Shown piece after piece: positions 1 through 9,000 of a stretch of 64,000 nt of DNA. A model generated the notes under the pieces. The model saw nothing but the letters and a program-made list of their open reading frames with translations. It was not told the origin of the DNA and searched no databases. A program made the translations under genes and the position numbers. Source of the stretch: Pirellulaceae bacterium (lineage in GTDB: Bacteria; Planctomycetota; Planctomycetia; Pirellulales; Pirellulaceae); the NCBI GenBank assembly GCA_028280445.1, contig JANQLU010000023.1:62001-126000 (forward strand), in the 5' to 3' direction. The first letter of the stretch is position 1, and each line of letters starts with the position of its first letter.

Positions 1-197
1 TAATCCAACTCAAGCACTTTGGCGAACGCTTCGATTTGTTGCTCTGGCGGAATTTCCAAATCGTCGGCCCAAGCCACTGCCTGTTCCCAATTTTTAAACT
101 CGGCAGTTTTTTCAAGGTCGGAATCTGGCGGACCCACTAATTCACACCACTGTCGGAGCGTGGTTTTTAAATCGGCTACTTGATGAGAATCGGACAA
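1..197 (-). CDS. Partial unknown protein, N-terminal part, overlapping the secretin gene
   Basis: An open reading frame on the - strand runs off the left edge of the window. Its first codons (TTG start proposed at 195-197, then SDSHQVADLKTTLRQW) overlap the last seven codons of the secretin gene in another frame. The readable part is acidic and helical in character, with segments such as EFKNWEQAVAWADDLEIPP. I do not recognise the family. The overlap with the secretin stop suggests translational coupling and a role in the same secretion or pilus-type system. The start codon is uncertain because no clear ribosome binding site is visible. Confidence 0.5.
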   Translation of the reverse strand, partial: MSDSHQVADLKTTLRQWCELVGPPDSDLEKTAEFKNWEQAVAWADDLEIPPEQQIEAFAKVLELD

Positions 198-2629
198 CTT
201 TTCGGCAGATCGTCTGGAATACAGGCTTTGCGACGTTCAATTTCTGACAAGTGTCGCAGATCACGAAATTTATCGTCACGTAGAATAATGGGTTTTACAA
301 AAACATAAATGTTCTGCACATCATTGTCGTTAGAAAGGTTGCCACTAATCAAGCGAAAAACTGGAATGTTTTCAACAAACGGTATTCCGCGCTGGGTTCG
401 GCTGCTGCTTTTGCGAGTCAGTCCTCCGACAATCACTGTATGTCCGTCCGGAATACTCACGGTGCTTTTGACTTGATTCAAAGTTCTCGGTGGCGGCAGA
501 TCCGCGGACGCGGCTGCCGTAAAGTCGCTCACGATAATGTCGAAATCGAGATTGAGATTGTTTCCTTCACCAATCTGAGGTGTGACGGCAATGGTTGTTC
601 CCGCTTCGGCAAATCCTCCCAGGCTGGTAGTGGCCACGGTGTTTGATGCATTGACTTGCGAATACGGAACTTCAGCGACACTCGACAGCGTTCCTTGAGA
701 GTTGTCATTCACCAAAATCCTCGGCGCCGAAACAACCCGTGAGCGAGTGTTGGTCGACAGCGCTCGCAAAACAATGTCGGCCGTTTCCGGATCAATTAAC
801 GTTCCGTTGAAACCAAGTCCCGGAAGAATCGAAAGTGCTCCCGTCGTTGGCTCAACATTGCTGAGTCCAAATTGGGTAAACGCGAATACGCGCCGTGTAC
901 CGGTACTGTCGCCACCGGATATTTCGATCCCAAGGTTTCTGGCAAAACTGCAATCGATGGTGACCACGGTGACTTCGATCAAAACTTGAGGGCGAGGGCG
1001 ATCGAGTTTTTCAATCAGCTCTTTATAAAGTTGCTGAACCGACGGTTCGGCCACGACGATCAGTTGATTGGAATTTTCGTCAACGGTAACTTCGGCCTGG
1101 CCTGGAATCAATTGTCGCTGGCCCGCGATATCGCGAGCCCGAAACTCGATCAAATCGTCGACGATGGACGACTGCTGGCCCGGGAATCGCTGAGTCTGGG
1201 GATTGTCTTGTTGGTCAAAATAGTTCACTCGATTATCGGCGACGCCTGTCACTTGTCGTGAAGGATTGTCGCTTCGCGGAGGGTTGCTCGCCGACGGCGT
1301 ATTGTCGTTGACCGACGATACTCCGCGGATCGAACCCACATCGCGATTTCTCAAACCTTGATTCGAACCTTGATCATTCGGCGACCTGACACTTTGTTCG
1401 ACCGCTTGAATGGTCTTGAGGATATCGGCCGCTTTGACATACCTCAGTTTGTAGTACCGGATTGGACTTTGGCGTGTCGATTCATCGGGCTGTTTGTCCA
1501 ACTGTTTGACCATCAAGTCGATTCGCTGATGAATATCGTCACGTGTGGTTACGATCAACTGGTTGGAGCCTTCGAAAATGATACTTTTGTAAAAGAACTT
1601 GACCTGGTTTTCTGGCACATCGCCAAACGTCCGCCGAACCAGTTCGTCCAATCGTTTTGTCGTGATGTAGCGAACGGTGTACGATTTTGCTTTCAAAGTC
1701 TGTTTGCCAATGTCGAATTTTTTCAGCAACCCTTCGACTTCATCGACTCCTTTTTTCGGGCCGACCAGAATGATTCGATTCGTTTGCCCGTCCGAAGCGA
1801 TCGACACATTTTCACCGAATGATTTGAGTGCCTGATTATCTTTTTTAACACTGGCTTGCAGCCCGAGAATTTCCTTGAGTTTTTCGACAAACACTTCGGC
1901 TTCGTTCGAATACACTTTGATAAATCGCGTTTCTATATCCGTGCTTTTTTGATCAACACGCTCGAGCAGCTTTTTGATTTTCAGCAGATTGGAAACCGTT
2001 TCTGTCACAATCAGAATCTTTGATTTTGGCAGTTCGGAGATGGGGCCAAGGCGCGACGACGACGATGCAGTCGTGTTGGCGTCGGGGCTGAAAAATTTGG
2101 TAATGTAGTTTTTCGCGTCTGCGGTCGTGATGTTTTGAAGCGGAAAAATTTGCGTCAAATATTTGCCTTTGTTTTTTTCATCAGCCGCTTTGCCTTCGGG
2201 AGTAAACGGACGAATATTTCCCAGCTGAATCACTTGCATAATGTCTTTGTTGTCCGTCCCCACAATCGCCAACCCTTTGGACCGCAAGTAGGTTTGTGTT
2301 AGCTGAAACAATTCCGCTTTGGTGAGTGTGATTTTTTTGTTGAACTTGATCGCCGTTTTGTCGTTGCCATAGACGGCATCTTTGAACGTGATAGTCAATT
2401 CGAGGGCCGAACTGGTGAATTTGACCAATTCCTTGACAGAGTCCAATTTCAGATTGACCGGATCGATCGTAATTTCTTCTTCCTGATAACGCATCCGTCG
2501 ATAGTTCGCCGCGTACATTGACGACACATAACTGTTTTGTTGACGGTTGATTTGTTGAGAATCTGTCGACCCGGACGTCGCCACAATGGTGACGGCCAAG
2601 ACAATCAGGAAATTGATTTGACGATCCAT
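176..2629 (-). CDS. Secretin (type II / type IV pilus GspD-like outer-membrane pore)
   Basis: This protein of about 817 residues has an N-terminal hydrophobic signal (INFLIVLAVTIVATSG) and then three or four repeated N-type periplasmic domains, with segments such as YLTQIFPLQNITTADAKNYI and YYKLRYVKAADILKTIQAVE. The C-terminal secretin domain follows, carrying VPYSQV, the GGLTRKSSSRTQRGIP block and VENIPVFRLISG, which is the classic secretin signature. Secretins form multimeric gated pores in the outer membrane for type II secretion or type IV pili. An upstream ATG at 2636-2638 lies directly on the GGAGA ribosome binding site, so the ATG at 2627-2629 with normal spacing is preferred. A Ser/Asn/Pro-rich linker lies near residues 415-480. 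Which secretion system it serves cannot be told from the window. Confidence 0.92.
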   Translation of the reverse strand: MDRQINFLIVLAVTIVATSGSTDSQQINRQQNSYVSSMYAANYRRMRYQEEEITIDPVNLKLDSVKELVKFTSSALELTITFKDAVYGNDKTAIKFNKKITLTKAELFQLTQTYLRSKGLAIVGTDNKDIMQVIQLGNIRPFTPEGKAADEKNKGKYLTQIFPLQNITTADAKNYITKFFSPDANTTASSSSRLGPISELPKSKILIVTETVSNLLKIKKLLERVDQKSTDIETRFIKVYSNEAEVFVEKLKEILGLQASVKKDNQALKSFGENVSIASDGQTNRIILVGPKKGVDEVEGLLKKFDIGKQTLKAKSYTVRYITTKRLDELVRRTFGDVPENQVKFFYKSIIFEGSNQLIVTTRDDIHQRIDLMVKQLDKQPDESTRQSPIRYYKLRYVKAADILKTIQAVEQSVRSPNDQGSNQGLRNRDVGSIRGVSSVNDNTPSASNPPRSDNPSRQVTGVADNRVNYFDQQDNPQTQRFPGQQSSIVDDLIEFRARDIAGQRQLIPGQAEVTVDENSNQLIVVAEPSVQQLYKELIEKLDRPRPQVLIEVTVVTIDCSFARNLGIEISGGDSTGTRRVFAFTQFGLSNVEPTTGALSILPGLGFNGTLIDPETADIVLRALSTNTRSRVVSAPRILVNDNSQGTLSSVAEVPYSQVNASNTVATTSLGGFAEAGTTIAVTPQIGEGNNLNLDFDIIVSDFTAAASADLPPPRTLNQVKSTVSIPDGHTVIVGGLTRKSSSRTQRGIPFVENIPVFRLISGNLSNDNDVQNIYVFVKPIILRDDKFRDLRHLSEIERRKACIPDDLPKSCPILIK

Positions 2630-3286
2630 AACGTACATTCTCCGCAGAAAACTGGAGCATGCTTATCCAAAACCATCTGTCGCAGGTCAATAGAAATTTG
2701 GAAATTGAAATGCTATCAACTGATCAAAATCTTCATTACCTGCCCCAGTTTTAGCAATTTTATTCCTCGATCACCGGATTGGCAAAAAATCGAGACCGCC
2801 AATCGATAGTCTGTTCAACCTCACAAAATTACCGCATGCAAGTGCCCAACAATCAATCCTGTTCATCACATAAATCCTGTCAAAACAACCGCCTGAAGAA
2901 TGTGGCAATTTTTGTCCGCGTCACACCAACTGGTTCACCCAGCGACCAAATGTTATTCTCAAAAACCACCGGAGACAATTCGAACAAAACGCGTTCAAAA
3001 TAGCTCGCCATTTCATCGCCAATCTCAAACAACAAACCGGCGCCGCTCTGCATCCGCGGCAGAAGGTTCCTCCTGCAGAACTCTAGAAGCGCGAAATTTC
3101 CGCAACGCCTCTTTTTTGTCTTTGGCCAATTTGCTACGCTTACATTTAATGGTGAATCACCGACACATCTTTGACAGCCGAGTTCAAGGTTTGTTGGGTC
3201 TCGCCACTTTTTTTTGCCTTTCTGCAATGGGTCGGGTAGATGATCGATTTGCGGAGAGTCATAAAAAATCGCACAAAGAAATCCGG
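2630..3286. other. Intergenic region between secretin and tRNA-Ser
   Basis: I see no convincing gene here. It should hold the secretin promoter (- strand) and the tRNA promoter (+ strand). Open frames in this stretch do not resemble proteins, and one only reads through the antisense of the tRNA. Confidence 0.5.
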
Positions 3287-3375
3287 GGACGGATGGCTGA
3301 GTCTGGTTTAAGGCACCGGTTTTGAAAACCGGCGAGTGGGAAACTGCTCCGGGGGTTCGAATCCCTCTCCGTCCG
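3287..3375 (+). tRNA. tRNA-Ser (anticodon UGA)
   Basis: The acceptor stem GGACGGA (3287-3293) pairs with TCCGTCC (3368-3374), with G as the discriminator base. The anticodon stem CCGGT/ACCGG encloses the loop TTTGAAA, giving anticodon TGA, which reads UCA-type serine codons. A long variable arm follows, as expected for the class II tRNA of serine, and the T-loop GGTTCGAATCC is present. The CCA end is not encoded. This is not the selenocysteine tRNA, which would need anticodon TCA. Confidence 0.95.
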
Positions 3376-3983
3376 CTCAATTCTATTCATCACGAAGGGC
3401 CGAGTATTTCAATACTTTCTGTCCTTTTTCTTTCCAACCAATAGCTTGCTCGTATGATTGCGGTACAGAATTCTGGAGTAGGTTCATAGCTCGCACTCCA
3501 AACCTTGGTTTCGAAAATACCGTCGAGCATGGTTTGTCGCCATCAATGGAAAGAGAATCCGTATTGGTAAAGTCTAAGAAGAAGCCTACAAAAATTTCAT
3601 GCTATCCTGGCAGATCAGGTTACATTGCATGAAGAGTCGCTAGTTTTATTGCTCGATGATTTCTTCACTTTTACAAAAGAGCTTTGACGACAGCCTTCTT
3701 TGAGTCACGCGATTCTCCTTTTTAGAGCCGACGAGAATTCAAAAGTAAAACATTATCAGGCGCGTATTAGTTTTGCGAACACTAGGAACTCCACAAAAAC
3801 TCCCCCTGCTAGGGAAGCCTGGGGAAAAAATCGAAAAATGCTGTCGTCAAAAATTCGCCTTGGTTAACATAGCGCTTGATTGAACATAGTAATAAACCAA
3901 TTTCACTTTCATGCAGCTCACTCCGCATCCAAACATTGGTGGTACAATCGGCTATTTCAAACATCCAGATTGTGAGTAACTAA
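3376..3983. other. Gene-poor, AT-richer stretch downstream of tRNA-Ser
   Basis: No convincing gene is visible. An open frame overlapping the tRNA end has no recognisable features. The base composition looks more AT-rich than the flanking secretin genes and continues so through about 5935. I did not find a repeat of the tRNA 3' end that would mark the far side of an integrated element. Confidence 0.4.
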
Positions 3984-4253
3984 ATGGCCAAAAAAAAGAA
4001 TGATGAGTTAACGAAAACCCAATGTCTAAAAATCAAAATCATCGTTGAGGCATTTCTCAATCAGAAAGAGTATGTAAAAACACGCAAAAAAAGCGTTAGA
4101 GAAATGGCAAAGTTGATTCACAAAAACATCAAAGACAACGTGACGCTTCGACAAATCGTCGAAGAAATCAACACTTCGCTTTGCCAATGCAAAGAATTCA
4201 ACGTCGACAAAAAAGCAGGGAGAATTTCACTGCATAAAAAAACCATCAAGTGA
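3984..4253 (+). CDS. Small basic protein of unknown function
   Basis: It encodes 89 residues, very rich in lysine and largely helical in pattern, for example KIKIIVEAFLNQKEYVKTRK and EMAKLIHKNIKD. Two cysteines occur in SLCQCKEF. No known domain was recognised. The high charge and helical periodicity would fit a small nucleic-acid-binding or helical-bundle protein, but this is only inference. No strong ribosome binding site is visible upstream. It lies 30 bp upstream of the next small gene in the same direction, so the two may form one transcription unit within the AT-richer stretch after the tRNA. Confidence 0.5.
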   Translation: MAKKKNDELTKTQCLKIKIIVEAFLNQKEYVKTRKKSVREMAKLIHKNIKDNVTLRQIVEEINTSLCQCKEFNVDKKAGRISLHKKTIK

Positions 4254-4283
4254 AAACCGTCTACGGATTTTTGAGGAGATCAT

Positions 4284-4511
4284 ATGCCAACTATCCAGCA
4301 AGTGCGTGATACAATTGTCAATGTTCTTGGCTCACCCAACAGAAAAAAGCGTTTTGAGTTAGTTGTTGAGAGAGTTGCCTCATTACTCGGAGTGATTGAC
4401 GATAGAATCTTCGAAAGAATTGATAATGGTGGTGTCATAGGGTCGAATTCAAATGACCCGTTTGTCATCGAGTTCGTTTTTGATAACAGGATCTTTCTGG
4501 TGTACCGGTAA
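4284..4511 (+). CDS. Small protein of unknown function
   Basis: The start is supported by a strong ribosome binding site (GAGGAG, seven bases before the ATG). The product is 75 residues with a helical N-terminal half (IQQVRDTIVNVLG, FELVVERVASLLGVIDDRIF) and a short beta-like C-terminal half (DPFVIEFVFDNRIFLVYR). No family was recognised. It follows the 89-residue gene closely and lies 125 bp before the coiled-coil exported protein. Confidence 0.6.
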   Translation: MPTIQQVRDTIVNVLGSPNRKKRFELVVERVASLLGVIDDRIFERIDNGGVIGSNSNDPFVIEFVFDNRIFLVYR

Positions 4512-4636
4512 ATCAATTTTTGAAACCATAAAATTCGCCGTAGTCATTGAAAAAACTTGACACCAAAATTGCGGCTACGAAAATAGTACTTCTCTGCATT
4601 CTCGACTTGACCAAGCTATTAACTGGGATTCTTAGC

Positions 4637-5935
4637 ATGATTGTTCGCTTGATTATCTTTGCATTGTGTTTTGTAGTAGTTTCAATCAATGCCAAGCTCG
4701 TTGCCCAAAATGCTGGATATCAATGGAGACAATTTGATGCCAAGGTTTTGTCAGCCTATGAAATTCATGTTGATCCTTTGGGTCTTCCTTATTTAATACC
4801 AGTTATTAGCAAACCACTGCCAATCCGAGTCGATGCACTTTTGGAAATTGATGGTGTACCGGCTGGCGCGAACATCACGATCGACGACCTCGCTCCAAAC
4901 GGCGAAGTCATTCAAACACGGCGCCTAAATACGTTGGGTGAGTATCGACTTTCTACGCTGATGTTTCTGCCAGCCAACATCGTTGTCAAAAACGGCAATG
5001 TTGTAGGTACGTGTATGATATGTCGGTTTCCTGATTGCGGTAAAGTTTCCGTTCGCTGGAAAGATGACTTTGTGAAATGCAGTTTAAAGCAGGACGACCT
5101 GTTTTCGAAACCGTCAAAGAAAAAAGCTACGCCAAAGAAAAATGGCACGCCAAAACAACAAAAACCCCCAGTCCTGCCGCCGCCGAACAATAAGTCGAAA
5201 ATTGATCTAACGATCAATCTCAACACACCACAAATCGGGCCAGTTCTCGATCCAAATCCTGTTCACGACTGGCCAACCAACGCAAGAAATCATGTGCTAA
5301 TTATTCGAAATCGAGTTGACGATTTGAGGCCAAAATTGGAGAGATTGAAAAAGATTTTGGAGAAACACACTTCATCTGAAACCAAAAACCAGAATGAATT
5401 CAACAAGCTGACCATTGTCCTCAACACTCTCAAAGCTAAACTGGACACGGAAAAAAAAGGCGTTGATGCGAAAAAAAAAGAGATCGATACCAAACTGGCA
5501 GAATTAGAGAAAGCCGAAAAAGAATCTGACGATGCCAAAAAAGTAGCTGCCGCTAATGGTACGATGGCAAACCTGCAAGCAGCAGAAGCAAAACGAAAAG
5601 CGTTTGGTGAAAAAGCGATTGAATACTATTTGCTTTTGAAACAGAAGAAAAAACTTACAAAAAACGTGGCCAAAACCAAACAACAACTTGCACAGCAAGA
5701 AAAGGAACTAGGAAGAACCAAGGCTCTTTGGGAATCAAACAAAAGCAATCGAAGAAAAGTTGAGTTGGCCATCGAGCTGTTCGACAGTGCGGACAATTCA
5801 CTGCGTCAATTGAGCAAACAGATTGTGAAAATCGTCGTGAACAAATCAAAAGAAGAAGTACAGCGAGAAATTCTCGGAATCAATTCACTGCTCGATGAGT
5901 TTGAGAAAAAACTGGCAGCACTTGGGATTAAATAG
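4637..5935 (+). CDS. Exported coiled-coil protein of unknown function
   Basis: The ATG at 4637 gives a typical signal peptide (RLIIFALCFVVVSINAKLVA). A longer frame from 4547 with a TTG start would bury this signal, so the shorter start is preferred. The first half (about residues 25-165) looks like a beta-rich extracytoplasmic domain with repeated phrases such as VDALLEIDGVPAGANITIDD. A Lys/Pro-rich linker follows (near residues 165-190). The last 200 residues are a long, highly charged coiled coil, with stretches of AKKKEIDTKLAELEKAEKE type. It is convergent with the giant lipoprotein gene. Function is unknown; a structural or envelope-spanning role is possible. Confidence 0.72.
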   Translation: MIVRLIIFALCFVVVSINAKLVAQNAGYQWRQFDAKVLSAYEIHVDPLGLPYLIPVISKPLPIRVDALLEIDGVPAGANITIDDLAPNGEVIQTRRLNTLGEYRLSTLMFLPANIVVKNGNVVGTCMICRFPDCGKVSVRWKDDFVKCSLKQDDLFSKPSKKKATPKKNGTPKQQKPPVLPPPNNKSKIDLTINLNTPQIGPVLDPNPVHDWPTNARNHVLIIRNRVDDLRPKLERLKKILEKHTSSETKNQNEFNKLTIVLNTLKAKLDTEKKGVDAKKKEIDTKLAELEKAEKESDDAKKVAAANGTMANLQAAEAKRKAFGEKAIEYYLLLKQKKKLTKNVAKTKQQLAQQEKELGRTKALWESNKSNRRKVELAIELFDSADNSLRQLSKQIVKIVVNKSKEEVQREILGINSLLDEFEKKLAALGIK

Positions 5936-6001
5936 CGATGTCAGTGACGCAATAGTTTCGTCGAATGAATCGCCAATCGGCTTGTTACTTTTTTTCATCG
6001 G

Positions 6002-9000
6002 TTATTTTTTACGCAATCGATTGTTCGTTGGATTTGGCAACGTGTATTGTTGCCGAGGGACATACTGAGAATTATTTTGTCCATTTGTGCGATAGTTTGG
6101 TCGCGGATATACCTCTTCAGGGCGAGAACTATTGTTTGGTACCACAATTTGATTGCGACGGAATTGATCTTGCCGCGGACGTAATTGTTGGTTTCGCTGC
6201 GAATTCGAATCCCGAACCATCGGTGAACTCGAATATCCAGAACCACTGCCGTGTTGCTGGTAGGTTCCATATCGTTGATGCACAGGTGGATAAGTGTTTC
6301 CAAGGGGTTGCCCATATTGAGAACCCGAATTTGGTATGACTTGTCCCGGATCAACTCGCATCGGGCGACGACGGTAGACATCATAGGGCGGCGACTGCAT
6401 TTCGGGCGGACGCCTGTCCCGTCGACGAAATTCTCGATACGTCGGATCTTTGACCTTTTCACCGTAATAGCGATAGCCATTGGGATGATACGGAGAAGTT
6501 TGAAAACGACTGTGATAGAGATCAGGTCGATAGTGTTCCGGTGTCAACCTACGCAGGTGTAAAAATTCATCGACGCGTCGAGAAGCTTCATCGAACACAT
6601 ACCCTCTGATATTGTCAAACCGTCCTCGGACAACGTGTTCCGTGTTTTGCAAATTGATATGATCGAGATCAACGATTTGCGGTGCCCAACGCAATCCCAT
6701 CAGGTCGAACAATGTTGGATAGACTGTCGATGAGCCAAAGATAATGTTTTGTTGAATCGACGATTCATCGCTTGGCGCCGGCCGAAATAATGCGCCTGCA
6801 ACCGGAATATCTTCTAACAAAGGCACGCCTTTGGCCGTTCTCGATGCTTTTAATGCCACATGATAGCGACTGATTTCGCGCCATTCAAAACTTGAAATTT
6901 GAACTTGCGTGTCAACATAGTGACGCTTGATACGTCCCAGGTGTTTTTCGTCGGCTGCCACCGGTTCGCGGACATTGGTGGTGTACATATAGTTGAAATC
7001 GTAAACCACCGAATCACCGTCGGGTTGAATCACGGGTCTAATTTCGTAACCCGTGCCAGTTTCGAATTTGTAGATTTCCGGATTGGGAACCAATCTTTGA
7101 AGTGCCGAGTCAGTCAACGGACCTGACGGTGTCACTTGCCCCATCTCATGTTGATCGGTGCTCGTCGGCAAGCCAGGTACCATTTTTTTGACGGTCGAAG
7201 CCTGTTTGGTTCCGCCCATCATCTCGAATGCCGCAAGAAAAGTTGGATCGTTGAGCAGGGCGCCATAGTCTTGTGCTAGTGCTTTGGCACCGTCGAGAGC
7301 TTCGACAATTGCGATCTTTCGTTTTGGCAGATCGAATTCCATCGTCGCTTGCGGCGAAACCTTTGCAAACGCTCGATTGTTGGTCAGGATCGTTGTTCGT
7401 TCGAGTTGTCCAAGGCTAACATCGTAAGCTGTTGCTGCGCAGCGAATACGAACCCACGCGGGATCATAAAATTGAACCTTAAAATCGTCTTCGAGGGCAA
7501 TCGCCAGTCGTTTCAAATATTGGTCTACCGTTGCGATATGTGCCTTTGTTCCTTCGACCAACTCGATATATTTCTCTTCCTGTTCATCGATCAAGAAATT
7601 CAACAGTTTTCGATGGTCTAGCTTGGCTCGCGTACGGTTAGTGAGATATTCAGCACGTTTGATTTGTGCTTCCGCTCGACTTGCGAGAATTCTGGCGTCA
7701 AACACAGATTCAATTAACTGAACTAATTTCCTGCTATCTTCTGAATTGTTTTTTTTCAACAGGTCAATGAGTTTAGATCTTTCCTTATCTACAGCTTCGT
7801 CAGATTCATAAAGGTCTTGGGCCTTAGTGATATAAGCTCTCAGAGGTGCCCGTATATTTTCCCAATTCTTGCTAATTCGTTCCATTTCATCGAGAAATCT
7901 GTTGTAGTTCGCAAGAAATTGTGATGTAGATCTAACTTGTGTCCACTTTTCGATTTTTGACTTGGCAACACTGTCCAACCAACTGGCGTTTTTGATTACA
8001 GACATTCGTTGCTTTACGTCCCCGATAAAGTCATCAACGCGTTTTTTAGTACTCGCATCACCACCAAGATATTTGTTTACAGCGTCAGCCAAATCGTCTG
8101 CTTGAAGCAACCGTTTAAACTCATTCTCAATTGAACCAACCGCTTGACTGGTATCGAATGTTTTTTTGATGATGTTACTCATCAATTTTGAACTTTTTTG
8201 AACATCACGTTCTACTTTGATCAATTGCGAATATGCAGTTTCGACTAGTGGAAGAGCTTGGTCTTTGTGGACTTTCAGCAGGATTTCGTTGATTTGATCT
8301 TCGCTGCTAGATGGATCTTCGATTAAACCTCGCTCAATGACCCGTTGCTTCAATTCGACTTCGGCAATCATTTGTGACTTGAAAATTTGCGCCAGTCGAA
8401 TGAACTCGCGTTGTGTCGGATTCATCGTGTCCGCCTGCCATAAGCCCGTTTCAAAAAATCCGCGAAGGTTACGGAAATGATAACGCTGCCTGGCGTTGCG
8501 GCGGGTGTTTTGCAGTGAATTACATTCCAGTTTCTTTTTGTCAAACTTTGGCAAGAATCGGCGAGTTTTGTGGGGCACCAACTCGCTTGAACGGCGGTAA
8601 TCCCATTCTGCATTGGGCAACTCAGTGTAAACCAATTCTTGAAACCGAGCCAAAATCTGTTGCCGCACATCATTTTTGGCGAGGGCCAGAATGAACAACG
8701 CGCGGTTGAGACTGATCGTATCCATCGAATGCAAGGACAGGATCTTGTTTTCCGATCGCAAGAACTCTGAATCCATTTCATAAAGTTCGTCGATAAAATC
8801 ACGACCAAAGAAACCGTACAAATATTTGCGATCACGGTCGACCTGGTAATGCTCACCCGACTCGTTGGCGGCAGCGATTTGAGCTGCCGCTTCCTGAATT
8901 GACTTTCGCAATAACTGCAACGACTGGCTTGTCAAAAATCTGGCCAAACCCATATCGCCTTCGATCCGGCCGATGACTCGTTCCATGCGTTTGGCACGTT

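Noticed and set aside
440-1822. Several + strand open frames inside the secretin region
   Set aside because: They are antisense shadows of a well-supported secretin gene and show no protein-like features.
3287-3375. tRNA-Sec instead of tRNA-Ser
   Set aside because: The anticodon is TGA, not TCA, and the acceptor stem has seven pairs.
2880-3380. Open frame of 166 codons on the - strand over the tRNA
   Set aside because: Its N-terminal part is the antisense of tRNA-Ser, a frequent false protein. No ribosome binding site or family resemblance.
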